Below are positions 24,524 to 37,030 of a stretch of 64,000 bases of DNA, piece after piece. The first letter of the stretch is position 1. Each line of letters opens with the position of its first letter. Both the position numbers and the translations under genes were made by a program. Origin of the DNA: Cunninghamia lanceolata (taxonomy: Eukaryota > Streptophyta > Pinopsida > Cupressales > Cupressaceae); assembly GCA_027924645.1 (NCBI GenBank), contig BSBN01001482.1, positions 10,434,001-10,498,000 of the forward strand, written 5' to 3'. Under the pieces are notes generated by a model, which had not been told where the DNA came from, made no database searches, and saw nothing but the letters and a program-made list of their open reading frames with translations.

Positions 24524-25739
24524 TATTTATGAGAGTTTTTACACACTCACAACATAGTTAAAATTGACAAAAGAACCTTAGCTTCCTTGGAAGATATGCA
24601 GAATTATCTAGTAATTCTCAATTTCAAGTTTCTATATGGTCAGTTCTTGACCATGTGGGATAAACTAGCAGTTCATTGTGAAGCTATTATATCAAGGGGC
24701 CTTACTGAATCTAGAGATGTGTTACCAATAATTATCACTTATTATATGCAAATATCTCGAAATATACCTCAAATCAATGATTCTTTGCAACTATTTGCTA
24801 CTTTCAAGTCAAACTTTATATGAATTCCATAGAAAATAGACTTGATACTTGAAAATTTATGAAAATCATTAAAGATCACTAACATTTCCACATATTGAAT
24901 AGGATCTTCCACAATTTCCTTTAGATAACTATGTTTTAGCTAATTATTTAACTACTATTGGAAAAAAGTTAGAAAGACTCAAATTAAAATATCATTCCAT
25001 ATAGGATCTAAATGCTCTTCTATTTATGTATTAAAGAATACAATAATCTAAACAATTCAACACAATCAAATATACAAATGTAAAATCTTGAGCATTTTCA
25101 TGAATATACATAACAGATTGCAATCATTCAAAGAACAATACATCAAGTAAAAGTCTAAATCAGAAAACCCTCTGTAATAGATATAGAATTCTAAGTTTAC
25201 CTTTATTCAAAGTATAAAGTCATACAAAATTTACAATGTAATAATGACATTGGTTTCATTGATCAAATCACCAGAAAAACTTACAAATGCTTTGATAGAC
25301 ACACAAAGGAGACATGACATTCCACACATTCCTTAATGCAGACACAGGCAACCTCCTTTCTAAAACTAAAAGAAATGTCTTCTCTATTGCAATAAAACTT
25401 GACAATTACAACCTTAAACTAAACGTTCAAAATTCATGTGTGTATAATACATGCAGCAGAGCTTCTTATATAGATTTTGAAACTTCTTTCTTGCTATGGC
25501 TACAAAATTAATCCAATGGTACATATTTGATTCATGAAGATCAACGATGGAAATCATTTCCCAACCACTTCAAAATATTTATTGGAATATTCTCCTTACT
25601 CTGAAGATACCAAAAGGATTCCCTTTTCAAAATGCAGGCCTCTCTTTGACTTTCCTACACTGACTTTGCCTTTAAATCAAAATAGCACAATTAATTTCTT
25701 TACAAAATAGAACAAGAAAAACCACCACTATCACTGGCA
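24524..25739 (-). repeat. Tat-2 3' LTR
   Basis: It is homologous to 53944-55138. On the minus strand it starts TGCCAGTGATAG directly after a purine tract. Its end at 24524 is degenerate (ATAAATA in place of ATCAACA in the other copy). The boundary at 24524 coincides with the break in Tat-1 integrase. Homology continues beyond 25739 into ORF-X, so the inner border rests on the purine tract and the ORF stop, not on loss of similarity. Confidence 0.65.
25465..25473 (-). promoter_or_regulatory. TATA box in Tat-2 3' LTR
   Basis: The minus strand reads CTATATAAG, and the same place in the 5' LTR reads CTATAAAAG (54865-54872). It lies about 270 bases into the LTR as defined here, a normal U3 length. 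Confidence 0.55.
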
Positions 25740-25761
25740 CTTTTCTTCTTCATTCTTCCCC
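25740..25761 (-). other. Polypurine tract of Tat-2 (probable)
   Basis: The minus strand reads GGGGAAGAATGAAGAAGAAA and then AG, directly followed by TG of the presumed LTR. Twenty-one of 22 bases are purines. The ORF-X stop codon TGA lies inside it. The same tract is kept at 55139-55160. Confidence 0.6.
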
Positions 25762-28700
25762 AATCCTCTTCAAATATTCTGTATATTTATCTATCAATGC
25801 TACCACCACTTCATGATTATTTCTTTGACTCACGATCCAAGTGTATGTTTGCATTTCAACCTCTTCCTTTAATGTTTTTCCTTGCTCTTCCATCTCTTCT
25901 CTAAGCTTCTAGTATTTTTTTACCTTCGTACTTAATTCCATGATTAGATCAATCATCTCAAACTTTAGATATGTACTTGGATCCTGCATACAAGGTAAAT
26001 ACATATCCCTGAATTCTTTCACTACCATCTCAGCATCATAAACAAGCATTTCTAGACACTCATACCTAGTGAATCTTTGTATGATCTTGCAGTGCTTTCT
26101 AGGTATTTCATCAGCATCTTTTTCTAGCTCTTGTGTATTTAAATGTAGCCCTTCAACATATTTTTCTCAAAATTCAACTCCAGTATGGTCTATGGCATAC
26201 GATCTACTACTTGAGAAGTTATTACTCTTTTATTCCTTAGCTCATCGACCCTTTCCCTCATGTCTTCTACCTGATCTATTTCTTCTTTACATTCTTCTAT
26301 TGTGCTTTGACAATGCTGCAAAATAGTGCTACAATTATTCTTTTCCATAAGGGTCAATTCCCAATTAGTAATTACCTACCTTATTGTATTCTCCCCTTTT
26401 TGAATAAAAATCCTAAACCATTCTTTAAAAGTGTTAGCTTCAACCTTTTTATTCTCCAATTCCAATACTTGATCATTAGATACAATGCTTAAGTTTTTAT
26501 GCACATCTGACATTCCAACCATAGGGTCAAATATTCCCTGTATAAACTGCTGCAACTGTGCAATATGCCCTTTTAGGTAATCAAATTTATCTTTATCTTT
26601 CTTCATTATCTCCATTGTAGCCTTGTTCATATCTTCCAACTCAGCTAGGTGTTTCTCCCGTGTCATATGCCCCAAGTCAATGTTCATCATTTTATAATCT
26701 TCAACGATCATCTCACCTTTTACCTTGTTCGCTTGTGGGATGGCTAGCTCCAAAGTTCTTGATCTGGAGGGACCTCTTTTTATGGTAGACATTGTTCTTG
26801 CTTTCCTTCTTTCTCTTTGTGGGAGCCCTCCTAACAGGATTTTAATATCAATGGGAACCAACTGTACTTCTACTTTTTCTCTTCTTCATTTCCTAACCAA
26901 GCTAGTGGCTCTTTATTAGTTTATGTCCTTGCTTCTACCTTAGTTATAGCTTTCTAAGGTTTTCCTACCTCTACCTTCTTTTGTGGTGATGATTGTTGTG
27001 GAGAATGTTGTTGCCCTAGAGGCTGTTCTAGAGACTGATACCCTGAACCTAATAATATATTACCTTGATGTTGTATCTCTTCTTTAGAAGCATCCCTTAT
27101 ATCTTCTTTAGGATTCTTTGATGTTTCTGCTGCCTTCATTATCATTTCCTCTTGTCCATGTATAGATACACTAGCTTAATCTATTTGTAGAGGATGATTA
27201 ATGGATTTATCAAGTTGCTCTTTGAATTTTCTTTCCTCATGTTCCTTTTCTAAATTCTCTTCTGGTGTACTTTGTTCATTTTATGCCTTTAAGACATCCA
27301 AAATATTCATATTAACCAGACTTGCTTCCATGGATTTGTCTATTTGTTCTAATGTTGTTTTTGTGTCTTTGGTCCCTTTAATTTCTCTTTCTCCCTTTTT
27401 TGATTGTTTAATTTGTTGTGCAACATTTTCCACTTCTTCTATGATTTCCTGTTCTACCAATGTACCAAAAGGATCTACCTTGTCTGATTCTTCTAGTACA
27501 TGCTTTTCCTTTAGTTATGAACTTTGTACCTTCCTCATGTACACTTGCATGTTATGTTCTTCTATTATGATAGAATCTGAATCTACTCCAGATCCTTCCT
27601 CTGCACCAATCCCTTGTTGCATACTCCCCTCATCACTGCTATCATTATTTATATCAACAATCTCCCTTACTTTTTTTGTTTCTTGGCTTTTGGATTTGTG
27701 CAACATCTCTTCAATTAATTTCTGTTTAACTTTTATGTGAATTTTCCTCCTTTCTTCAGGTGTGAAGCCTACTAACACCTACCCTTTTCTTATTTCTCCT
27801 GATCCAAAGATAGGTACCTATGTTTTCCTTTCTATAGGCTGCCCCATAGGTATGCCTTCCTCTTGAACTAACTCACCAAACACCATTGGTGTCTGTGCCC
27901 TCTCAATATGCATTTCCTAACTAGATGCCCCTTCTTCTATGAATGTACCAGATGGTATGGCTACTGTAATTCCCAAAGCATAAGGATCTAACAAAGTTGC
28001 TTTTTTATCCTTACTCAATATCTTGGTTTCCATGAACCTTTTTTTCTTTTCATAGAAACACATAGTTCATCCTTGTCGTCCTTATCTCTTTTATTTATTT
28101 TCTTCTTCTCAATGACATCAATGCCTTGAGCTTTCAACTCTTCTATTTTATCAGCTAGCCATCTTTTAGAAAACAATAAAACAGGTGTAGATAATCCTTC
28201 CAAGGATGTCTCTATAGGAGCATCCCAATTTGGCTCACCAATGGGTAACATCTCCATCCCGTTTCTCTTATAACTTTCATGCAATACCTCATCATCTTCA
28301 GTCACCTCTTGGGGCATGCTAATATCCCCCATTGTCCTCATTTGTTCAATAGTCAACCTTTGGTAAGCTCTTTTCCTTACCTCATGTTCAGTTTCACAAT
28401 CAGACCAATAATCTTCAATATGAACCCGATGTTTATATTTCCTATCTATGAATCTTTGTATTTTGTGCAGTGGGTCAAAGCATCTAGCCAAACTGAATTC
28501 CTCAAATGCATAGTATCTTAATTATCTTTCTGATTGTTTGACAATTTCTTCATTATGACATAAATAATGGCCAATTACAATAATGAACTTAATATTACCC
28601 TTATTATATATGTTCTTAAACATCTTGTATATATTCAAGACTTTCCTTGAATATTCTAATAGAATCAGGTGATTTGAAGAATACCTGGGCAACTTAAATG

Positions 28701-29778
28701 GTTTTCCCTCAAAACCTTCAACCCTGATATAAGTAAAAGTGGGAAATTGTATAAACAAAGAACTGAAATAGTTTATAGCCTCTATTTCTTCTTTACTTAT
28801 TCTTTTTTCTTTCTCTACATTCAAAACTCTCACCATGTAATTATAGAACACATAATTTACCCTTGTATATTTTTTCAATGCATTTTCTTCCTGAAGATCT
28901 GGGTAATGATCATATATTAAGCTCTGGTCTAGCCCACTTTCCAAGGTTCCTACCCTTTGTATCCCAACTATTAGTGCTATTCCAATAGCTAATACATATA
29001 TAACATAAGAAGACATAAAAAATCTTCTCATTTTTCTGAACGCCATAATCTACCTATTTATGGATGTACTGATGGTTTTGGCCTAGTGGATACTTCCTTC
29101 CTTTACTCTGACTTATTCTGTGACCTGAAACATCTAGGGCTCAAACATATCTGCATCCCTCAATCCCACTAATCTACTCAACATGATAATCATAAGATAA
29201 ATTTCATCTTTGAAATCAATTCTATATAGATTTTTTGGAACCCTCATAGTAGATTTGGGTTTATTCTCAGCCATGTACCATCTATAGAAAATAGCAGCTC
29301 TGCATGCTTTATCATTCATTACAAAGTCTATTGCATATTGGTTCATATCAATATCTATCATCTTCTCCTTAATTTGCAGCCCAAAAGTATGGGTGATGCC
29401 TTCAATAGATATATATGCAATGCTTCTTCCTTGATGCATTACTTGTCTAGTTTCCAAATTGAATCTTTCCATGCATTCCAATACCAATTCTCTAGCTTCC
29501 ATAGCCAAAGGAAAACCAATGGATTTATATAACTCTTTGCTCTAAATCCTTTCAAAATCTTTTGAGGCATCTGATGTCGTGACCTGATGTAATACATCCT
29601 CTGCATCATATTATCCTATGATGGTGTCTGTAACCAGTCCTCCTCTGTAGAATGTCACCGTTGGAAACCCTCAGTATGCTGGTAACTCTTCCTTAGTAGT
29701 TTCTCTTTGCGGTTTCTTTTCCTTTTTTATCTTTTCTCCTTCTGCTACGACAGTCACTTTCTTTTGCTTTGGTGCCAT
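25750..29778 (-). pseudogene. ORF-X, extra Tat-2 ORF after integrase, about 1,340 codons, unrecognised
   Basis: The ATG at 29778 opens a Lys-rich start (MAPKQKKVTVVAEGEKIKKE). A globular region of about 400 residues follows: open parts 29134-29508 (AIFYRWYMAENKPKSTM, LYRIDFKDEIYLMIIMLSRL) and 28522-29046 (with a hydrophobic stretch SSYVIYVLAIGIALIVG, then LIYDHYPDLQEENALKKYTR, LLEYSRKVLNIYKM). A charged region 28015-28491 comes next (KRWLADKIEELKAQGIDV), then long Glu/Lys/Gln-rich coiled-coil-like sequence (27515-27778, 26954-27145, 26376-26861) ending YLKRIGEE-stop at 25750-25752. Many stops and frameshifts occur, but the second copy (55149-58424) follows the same protein, which supports former coding. 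Its place between integrase and 3' LTR is where plant elements may carry env-like or other extra ORFs. I recognise no family and assign no function. Confidence 0.65.
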
Positions 29779-31271
29779 CCTGTAGAAGACAAGTACATTT
29801 TACCTTTCTATTCATGCATGACTGTTAGGGTTCTTTTACACTAACTATTTTACCATGTTTTACTTTAGAATTTGAATTATGTAACAATATTCATGAAAAT
29901 TCCTAAGTAAACCAAACTGTTCGCAACAATTAATTCCATTTTCAAATGCGATTAATCATAACAAAAAACCATGCTCATACTATATGCATCATAATAGCAT
30001 TTTAAGATACATACATCTTTCCCTGATCAGCTTAACTTTATAAGTGGTGAGTCAAATTACCATTTCAGCTATGTTGTTATCTCCTTATAATCCCATTCAC
30101 CTTTTGAATTTCTACTCACCTGGTTTAATTTCTGTTTGCTTTGCAATTCCCACTTCACAGTGTGATTATGAAATTGCCCCATACATTTTTGCCTTTATTC
30201 TTTTCGCATTCTGCATTCCTGCCATTATTTGTGCATTTATTATAACAATTAATGCATATGATTCGAATTAAGAGCTTTTCTTTTAGATTTCACATTTTGA
30301 ATCTTGTATCAGTTAACTTTTTCTTTGTGTGCATCATTATGCATATTACCTTTTTGTATGCCACAACTTTTGTATCTTCTTCCTTGTATGTTACTTTTGT
30401 ATATTACTTTTATACAAGCGATTGTGATACAAATCAATAACTATGATGACTATATTATCCTCTGCTTCACACTTATTTTGTATCTTCATTTTTTTTGTAC
30501 CTTGTAACATATACTCTTTTCATACATCCAAACATATACATGTGGGACCCTCTAAAATGTTTTATTTACTTGAACTGATTCCCTTTGTAAATATTAGTTT
30601 TGTATATCAGTTTACATACAAAACTAAGACATCAAATATTTGATATCACCTTTAAACCTTTTTTGCACCATAAGTCATCATCTAACTTCAAGCCTGTCAC
30701 TTTGAATTTCATTCATCAGCATAAGTTTTATCACTTGTAACTTACCATTTTGAATTTTGGCATTCATCTTTTGTATGTATCATTTTTGCATATGAAATAC
30801 AACATGATATACGAACAAACACAAACCCCAACCACTTCCAACTTGTATTTAAACATCATCGGGTCCCCCTTTGTACAACTTTGAATGCATTTTCTTTTTG
30901 TACATTGCCCGCTCTTACAGCCATACTTACATGGGCCCCACCATTTGTAAATTCTTTCAATTATTTTGAACCTCAATATTGTACTTAGACTTAAGATACA
31001 AATCACTCTCAATGCAGAAATATAAAACAACAACCTCTAGGATTTATACTTGCTTCTGAATGAAAACACATACCCTCCTGAGATTCGAACCTGCACATTA
31101 GTCTTTTGTATGTATGTTTAATATGCATAGGCTTTATACATACAAAAATGCGTAACAAAGGACACGAATTTCAACCTTTTAATCATGCCTTCACTTGTAC
31201 TTTTTCTTGTAATTAATGATACAATCTCTAAGGCACGATTAAAATAAATCTGATACATTAATGCCACTAAC
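29779..31271 (-). other. Tat-2 spacer upstream of ORF-X (part 1)
   Basis: Non-coding and very AT-rich. Between 30350 and 31110 the hexamer TTTGTA (plus strand) occurs about a dozen times. No LTR border, primer site or gene is visible. The right end is the Copia-2 insertion point, and the spacer resumes at 38288. Confidence 0.5.
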
Positions 31272-32513
31272 TGTTAGATTTAGGGAAGACAACTGAGAGG
31301 GGGGGTGAATCAGTTGTCCAAAACTTTCTTCATTTTCAACACTTATATTCACTCATCAGAATAACAATAAATCAAACATGAAACTTAATGCATTTAATCA
31401 AGAGTAGAAACACATCAACACATGAGACACCAAGATTTTGACATGGAAAACCTAGTTAAGGGAAAAACCACAGTGTGACTAACCCAAGATTGTATTCTCT
31501 GTTAGAAGAATAGAAAGAACAAAATGGCACATGCCAATTAGGGCTCACTGCCTGAGCACACTGCTCACAAGAGGCTCACTGCCTACAAGAGACACACTAT
31601 CTACAAAGGAATAAGTATCACATACTTGAACTGGTTAATAGCATCTTCATCATGCTTGAGTCAGTTCCATTTAAGCCCAAACCTTCTGCTCTACTTTTTG
31701 TTCTTCTCCTCGCTATCACATACTCCTCTCCACACAACACCCTTTGAAATGACTTCGTAACACCTTATTTATACATGACATCAACTTAGAAACAACCATC
31801 TAAGTCGGCAAACATCCATAAGAACATCCACAAGATGTATAGTTCATCCAGTCAGCCTATCACAGAAAGAATGCCATCATCCGGTAGTTATTCTTCATTT
31901 TCGGGACCCCAATTCTAATGCAGACCATAAATATGAACTGAACATGATCCAAGGACCTCCAAAAACTTTCTTGAAGCACCAAGAACATCCACACTTCCTC
32001 TACTTCCTGAAACCCTTCTCTCCTTCATCTGAAACCTCAAGAACATAGTCTGCCATTACTGTCACAAAGGAATAGATACTTTCGGACCTTCAAACCATGA
32101 ACCAATCGAGTTGACACACCACACAGATTTCCCCAACACTTCCTCAAATCTACAGAACCAGAGAATGTATTTCTAGATCTCACCGGACCTATCTGTATCA
32201 CTCTGTCACCACTGAACATCTACCAGAACCAGTTTCACTAGAACTACCATAACTTCTTCATATCTTCATGCGGACCTCTGAAATCTCTACTAGAACATCT
32301 TATGACACATATCTACAAACTCTTTAATCTACATCCTCTGATCTACAACCTATCTTGGACTTTTACCTTGTTGTCATCATTGTTCGTCACTGTTCTTGAT
32401 TGAGACTAATTTTCTCAATATCCTTAGCATACAGCTCATCCAATACTTCTCATTAATGCAACATGAGTATGTTGACATCAATAACAACACCGGTTAAACC
32501 CATACTTGCAACA
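31272..32513 (-). repeat. Copia-2 3' LTR
   Basis: The minus strand starts TGTTGCAAGTATGGG and ends CTAAATCTAACA. The pair with 37047-38287 defines both borders. It shares the run of seven G's near 31304 with the other Copia LTRs here. Confidence 0.93.
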
Positions 32514-32760
32514 ATCTCCCCCTTTGTCATTGATGGCAACATATGATGTGAAAAACCATCAAGACAAGAACTTCTCCTTACTGTCACAACTCCCCCTATC
32601 AACAACAACTATTCACATGTCTTCTCTTCTTGTATTGCTCCCCCTTTGGTCATCAACCACTTGTTTTTCACATGTCTTCTCTCCCCTTTTGACATCAATG
32701 GCAAAGGGTGCATACTTGCAACTTCAGAATCACACCTGCTGCTCCCCCTGAGTAGCAGCT
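32514..32760 (-). other. Copia-2 polypurine tract and upstream reiterated purine tracts
   Basis: The minus strand reads GACAAAGGGGGAGATTG immediately before the LTR. Similar GGGGGAG or AAAGGGG tracts recur upstream at about 32590, 32636, 32681 and 32741, several followed by related sequence (TGATGTCAAAAGGGGAGA type). Reiterated polypurine tracts before the 3' LTR have been described for Sireviruses. The interval is otherwise non-coding. Confidence 0.75.
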
Positions 32761-32829
32761 CCCCATCATCAATCCAGATCACAAGATTATGACTGTGATA
32801 TCCACCAGATTGATGCACATTAGTGCATC

Positions 32830-33290
32830 TTAGTTCACCATTGGAGGGGAAATAACCCCTAACTTCTCCCCGAGATACTCAAAGGAGTCCTTAGGAAGAG
32901 GTTTAGTAAAGATATCTGCAATCTGATCCTTGGAGGGCACATACTGTAGTCTAACATCATCCTTGTTCACTTGCTCTCTCAAAAACTGAAACTTGATAGA
33001 TATATGCTTAGTCTTAGAATACAACACCGGATTCTTAGAAATATTTATTGCACTTGAATTATCACAAAAAATTGTGATAGGCTCCTCATACTCTACCTTA
33101 ATATCTCTTAGCATCTACTTCATCCACAAAACTTGAGTGCAACTACCTGCTGTTGCAATGTATTCTACTTCAGTTGTAGACAGGGATATTGCCTCTTGTT
33201 TCTTGCTTAGCCAAGAAACCAATCTCTTCCCCCAAAAGAATGCTCCACCACTGGTACTCTTCCAGTCATCCACATCTCTTGCCCAATCAG
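32830..33290 (-). pseudogene. Copia-2 RNase H
   Basis: Open pieces 33115-33618 (its C-terminal part) and 32830-33114 are in one frame, split by a single TAG at 33115. Motifs: YIDADWARDVDDWKSTSG, AISLSTTEVEYIAT, then after the stop EPITIFCDNSSAINISKNPV and HISIKFQFLREQVNKDDVRL, ending ADIFTKPLPKDSFEYLGEKL. The catalytic Asp, Glu and Asp positions are present. It would degrade template RNA during cDNA synthesis. Confidence 0.9.
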
Positions 33291-34547
33291 CATCTATATA
33301 TGCATGAAGAGAGAAATCATGATCTTTAGGATACCACAACCCATACTCAACTATCCCCTTTAGATATCTAAAAATCCTCTTGATTGCCATAACATGAGAT
33401 TCTCTAGGATCAGCTTGGAATCTAGCAACAAGACCAACAACCTGCATAATGTCTGGTCTAGTTTGAGTGAGATACAACAATCCTCCAATCATTGACCTAT
33501 ATTTTGTCTGATCAACCTTGGGAGAGTCATCATCTTTGCTCAACTTGCATCCAGTTGCCATTGGAGTGTTCATTGGCTTTGAGTCTTCCATCCCAAATTT
33601 CCTCAACAATTCTTTCACATATTTTGACTGAGAAATGAAGATTCCTTTCTTTGTTTGAGTAATTGTAGACCCAAAAAGAAATTCATTTCTCCAAGCATGG
33701 ACATCTCAAACTCACTTTTCATTTGACTTGCAAAAGTTTTACACATACTATCTCTTCCTCCAAAAATGATATCATCAACAAATACTTCAACAATTAAGAT
33801 ATTTTCATGATCAATTTTGAAATACAATTTACTATCAGCAGTACCTTTGTTGAAACCAATCTTCAAGAGATGCTTATCTAATCTTTCATACCAGGCTCTT
33901 GGGGCTTGCTTCAGTCCATATAGTGCCTTTTTCAATTTGCAGACCATGTCACCATGATCAGACAATTGAAATCCATCCGGTTGCTCAATGTACACTTCTT
34001 CTTCAAAATTACCATTTAGGAAGGTAGATTTGATATCCATCTGATACACCTTGAAATCCTTAAAGGCGGAAAATGTGAGAAATAATCTGACTACTTCAAT
34101 TCTTGCCACTAGAGCAAAAGTCTCTTCAAAATCAACTCCTTCAATCTGAGAGTAACCCTTGCAGACCAATCTAGCTTTATTTCTGATTACTTGACTAGCT
34201 TCATTCAGTTTGTTCTGGAAGACCCATTTGGTTCCAATCACATTCTTGTTTCTAGGTCTAGGAACAAGATCCCAAGTGTGATTTTTCTCAATTTGTATTA
34301 GTTCTTCCTCCATTGCTTTTGACCAATTTTCCTCATTGCAAGCTTCATTCACTGTCTTAGGTTCAATCTTAGAAATTAGACAATACTCATCTGAATTTGG
34401 AGCAATTCTCCTCCTTGTTTGCACTCCTTTTCTTTTGTCACCTATGATCTAATCTTTAGAATGGTTTAGAGTTACATACCTTGGAACTTTGGGAGTTTCT
34501 TGCACCACTAACTCTTGATCAGTCTCATCGAGATTTATCTCTTCTTC
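33291..34547 (-). pseudogene. Copia-2 reverse transcriptase
   Basis: Blocks in order: [65 protein letters not shown], and the catalytic [12 protein letters not shown] (Asp-Asp intact), then [19 protein letters not shown] one-base deletion at about 33661-33665 shifts the frame before KELLRKFGMEDSKPMNTPM. Two TAG stops lie upstream, near 34448 and 34548, in the integrase-RT linker. Standard Copia RT otherwise. Confidence 0.92.
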
Positions 34548-35560
34548 CTAACTTACCAAATCAACTTGACTTTGTTTCTTAGAAGAGGCTTGGATACTTT
34601 GAATCTGAACATCATTCTGATTGTCTTCATCATACTCATGAATTCTTGAGGGTCTTTCAACTTCTTCATCCACCTTCACGTTTACGCTTTCTACAATCTT
34701 TCTCAGTCTCTTGTTGTAACACCGGTATGCTCTGCTTTGAGTAGAGTAACCCAAGAATATTCCTTCATCACTTCTAGCATCAAACTTTCCTAGATCTTCA
34801 TCCCTTTTAATGTAACATCTGCTACCAAAAACTCTGAAATATCTCACAGTAGGGGTAATGCCAAACCAAAGTTCATAAGGAGTCTTACCAGTATTGTTTC
34901 TAACTTGAACTCGATTGAGAGTGTAGACTGCAGTGTTGACAACTTCTCTCCAATAGATCTGAGGAACATTTGCTTCCATCATCATGGTCCTGGATGCTTC
35001 CTGGATGGTCTGGTTCTTTCTCTCAACTACTCCATTCTACTATGGAGTTCTAGGGGCAGACAACTGTCTCTTTATTCCATGTTTCTCACAGAAGTCTATG
35101 AACTCACTGGATGTGAATTCTCCACCTCTATTAGACCTCAGACATTTCAATTTTAATCCGGTTTCATTCTCCACCATGGCCTTGAATATTTTGAATTTCT
35201 CAAGTCCTTCTGATTTTTCTTTCAGAAAAGTTACCCACATCATCCAGGAATAGTCATCAATTAGCAGCATGAAGTACCTATCACCTTGGATACTCCTAAC
35301 TCTTGTCAGACCACAAAGATTAGTATGAACTAAGTCCAACAATCTAGTAGAAGACAATTCCTTACTTTTGAATGTGACTCTACTCAATTTGCCCAACTGA
35401 CATTCTTTGTACAAGCTATTAGTAGGTTTCACTAATTTTAGAAGATCTCTTACATCCTGAGTATTGCTTATCTTGATTATATTATCAAAATTCACATGAC
35501 ACATCCTCCTATGCCATGACCAACTCTGATCAATTTGAGAAAATAAGTAACTTTTACCAG
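34548..35560 (-). pseudogene. Copia-2 integrase
   Basis: The pre-integrase region (WSWHRRMCHVNFDNI, then NSLYKECQLGKLSRVTF) leads to the core with YFMLLIDDYSWMMWVTFLKE. The second catalytic Asp is Asn (LRSNRGGEFTSSEF), and a TAG stop near 35037 precedes the NGVVERK segment that supplies the Glu. The C-terminal part (34548-34985) is open: YTLNRVQVRNNTGKTPYELW, GIFLGYSTQSRAYRCYN. It would catalyse insertion, but two lesions make this copy inactive. Confidence 0.9.
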
Positions 35561-35910
35561 TACCAACCAAGTGGAAGATATTACCTTTAGTTTGAGTACC
35601 GGATGCAATCTCTGTTCTGGAACTTTCAAGGATCTTGCACTTTCTATTCCTGAATCTGAGATCATAGCCTTTGTCCACCAGCTGTCCAACACTGAGAAGA
35701 TTGTGCTTTAATCCTTCAACATACAATACATTACCAGTTTTGTTCTTTCCATCAAGAGAAATAGTTCCTCTACCTCTGATTCTGCCAACAGAATTATCTC
35801 CAAACTTTACAATTCCTCCTTCATACTTTTCCAAACTTAAGAACTTATTCTTGTCACCTGTCATATGGTGAGAGCATCCATTGTCAATGATCCGATCATC
35901 CTTTGTTTCA
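35561..35910 (-). pseudogene. Copia-2 aspartic protease
   Basis: It lies within the 620-codon open frame 35040-36902. The motif RIIDNGCSHHMTGDKNKF carries Asp-Asn-Gly in place of Asp-Ser-Gly, as in Copia-1. Glycine-rich VGRIRGRGTISLDGK and VLYVEGLKHNLLSVGQL follow. Placement between gag and integrase is standard for Copia. Confidence 0.88.
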
Positions 35911-36989
35911 ACTTGGGTAGCCAGAGCTCTTTCTTCAACTTTATGATTGACAGATATAGAGGATATTTGTTCCTCTTCTTTGATGGCAATAAACACCCAT
36001 TCATTATTGGATTTGTTTCCTATCTCTGATTCATCATCTGTTACTCCTTCATTGTCATCATCTTCATGAACATAGTAGCAATTCTTTTGAAACCTTGGTT
36101 TGGTAGGATTTGGTCTTGAAAATCTTTCCAGACATCTTGAGGCAAAATAACCAATTTTATTGCAGTTAAAACACTTAAAAGGTAATTTCCCTTCATACTT
36201 ACTAGATCCTCTTGGCAGTCTTTTTGCAATAAGAGCTTCAAGATGAGCAGTTTCAGCTTCTTCTTCTTCCAAATCTTTTCTTGCTTTTTCATACCATGAT
36301 GGGTTCCTTGAAGAATTTTCTCCCGGATCAAACCTTTGTTTTCCTTTTACAAAAGCACTGGGTTTGAATGCAGATTCAGTCTTTGGAGGATCATCTCCAA
36401 ACTTGGCCATTTCAAAAGCAGCCAACTTGCTAACCAATTGATCTCTTGTGACTGTTGTGTGAGCTCTGAATTCTTCGATTACAAAAGCCTTGATTTTATA
36501 AGACTTAGGAAGGGATCTGAGAACTTTGCCAACATTCTCATCTTCACTCAGGGTTCCACCTACATTTCTAATTCCACAAACTAGCTCGTTCACTCTTGGC
36601 ATAAAAGAGGTAATATTTTCATCATTTCTCATCTTTAGTTTTTCAAATTTCCCTTTTAGACTTTGTAACCTTGCACATTTAACATACTGGTCTCCTTCAT
36701 GCAAAAGTTCCAGTTTATTCCAAATCTCAAAGGCAGTTGGTAGATCAATAACATTTGAGAGTTCTAAGTTAGATAATGCACTTAAAAGAGCCTCTTTGGT
36801 CCACAGATTATTTTCAGCATCTATGATTTCATTTAGGGTTGTTGGACCACCCTGTGGAGGTACATAAGCTTTTGTAACCATGGACCAGTATGCAAATCCC
36901 ATACATTACAAGTGACATTTCATGCAACCTTTCCAAAGAGAAAAATTAGTTCCATCAAACTTCGGACTATCCTTCTTGTAGGATGACAT
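35911..36989 (-). pseudogene. Copia-2 gag
   Basis: The ATG at 36989 starts MSSYKKDSPKFDGTNFSLWK. A TAA in the sequence HL-stop-CMGFAYW (near 36905; CAA to TAA) separates it from the long frame 35040-36902. Capsid-like helices follow (KLELLHEGDQYVKCARLQSL, LRSLPKSYKIKAFVIEEFRA). The zinc knuckle at 36132-36173 reads CFNCNKIGYFASRC: the His is replaced by Tyr. Copia-1 keeps the His at this place. Confidence 0.9.
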
Positions 36990-37030
36990 TCTGGATCTCC
37001 TGAAGTGGTTAAGATCCTTTCAGAGGAACT

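Noticed and set aside
26069..28521. Plus-strand ORFs rich in Ser, Phe, Cys and Leu (for example 27201-27740), looking like membrane proteins
   Set aside because: They are complements of the Glu/Lys-rich ORF-X coding strand; the same shadows recur opposite copy 2 (56048-57084).
28900..29046. Envelope-type fusion or transmembrane protein in ORF-X
   Set aside because: A single hydrophobic stretch is present, but there is no signal peptide, Cys pattern or second membrane segment to support an env-like call.
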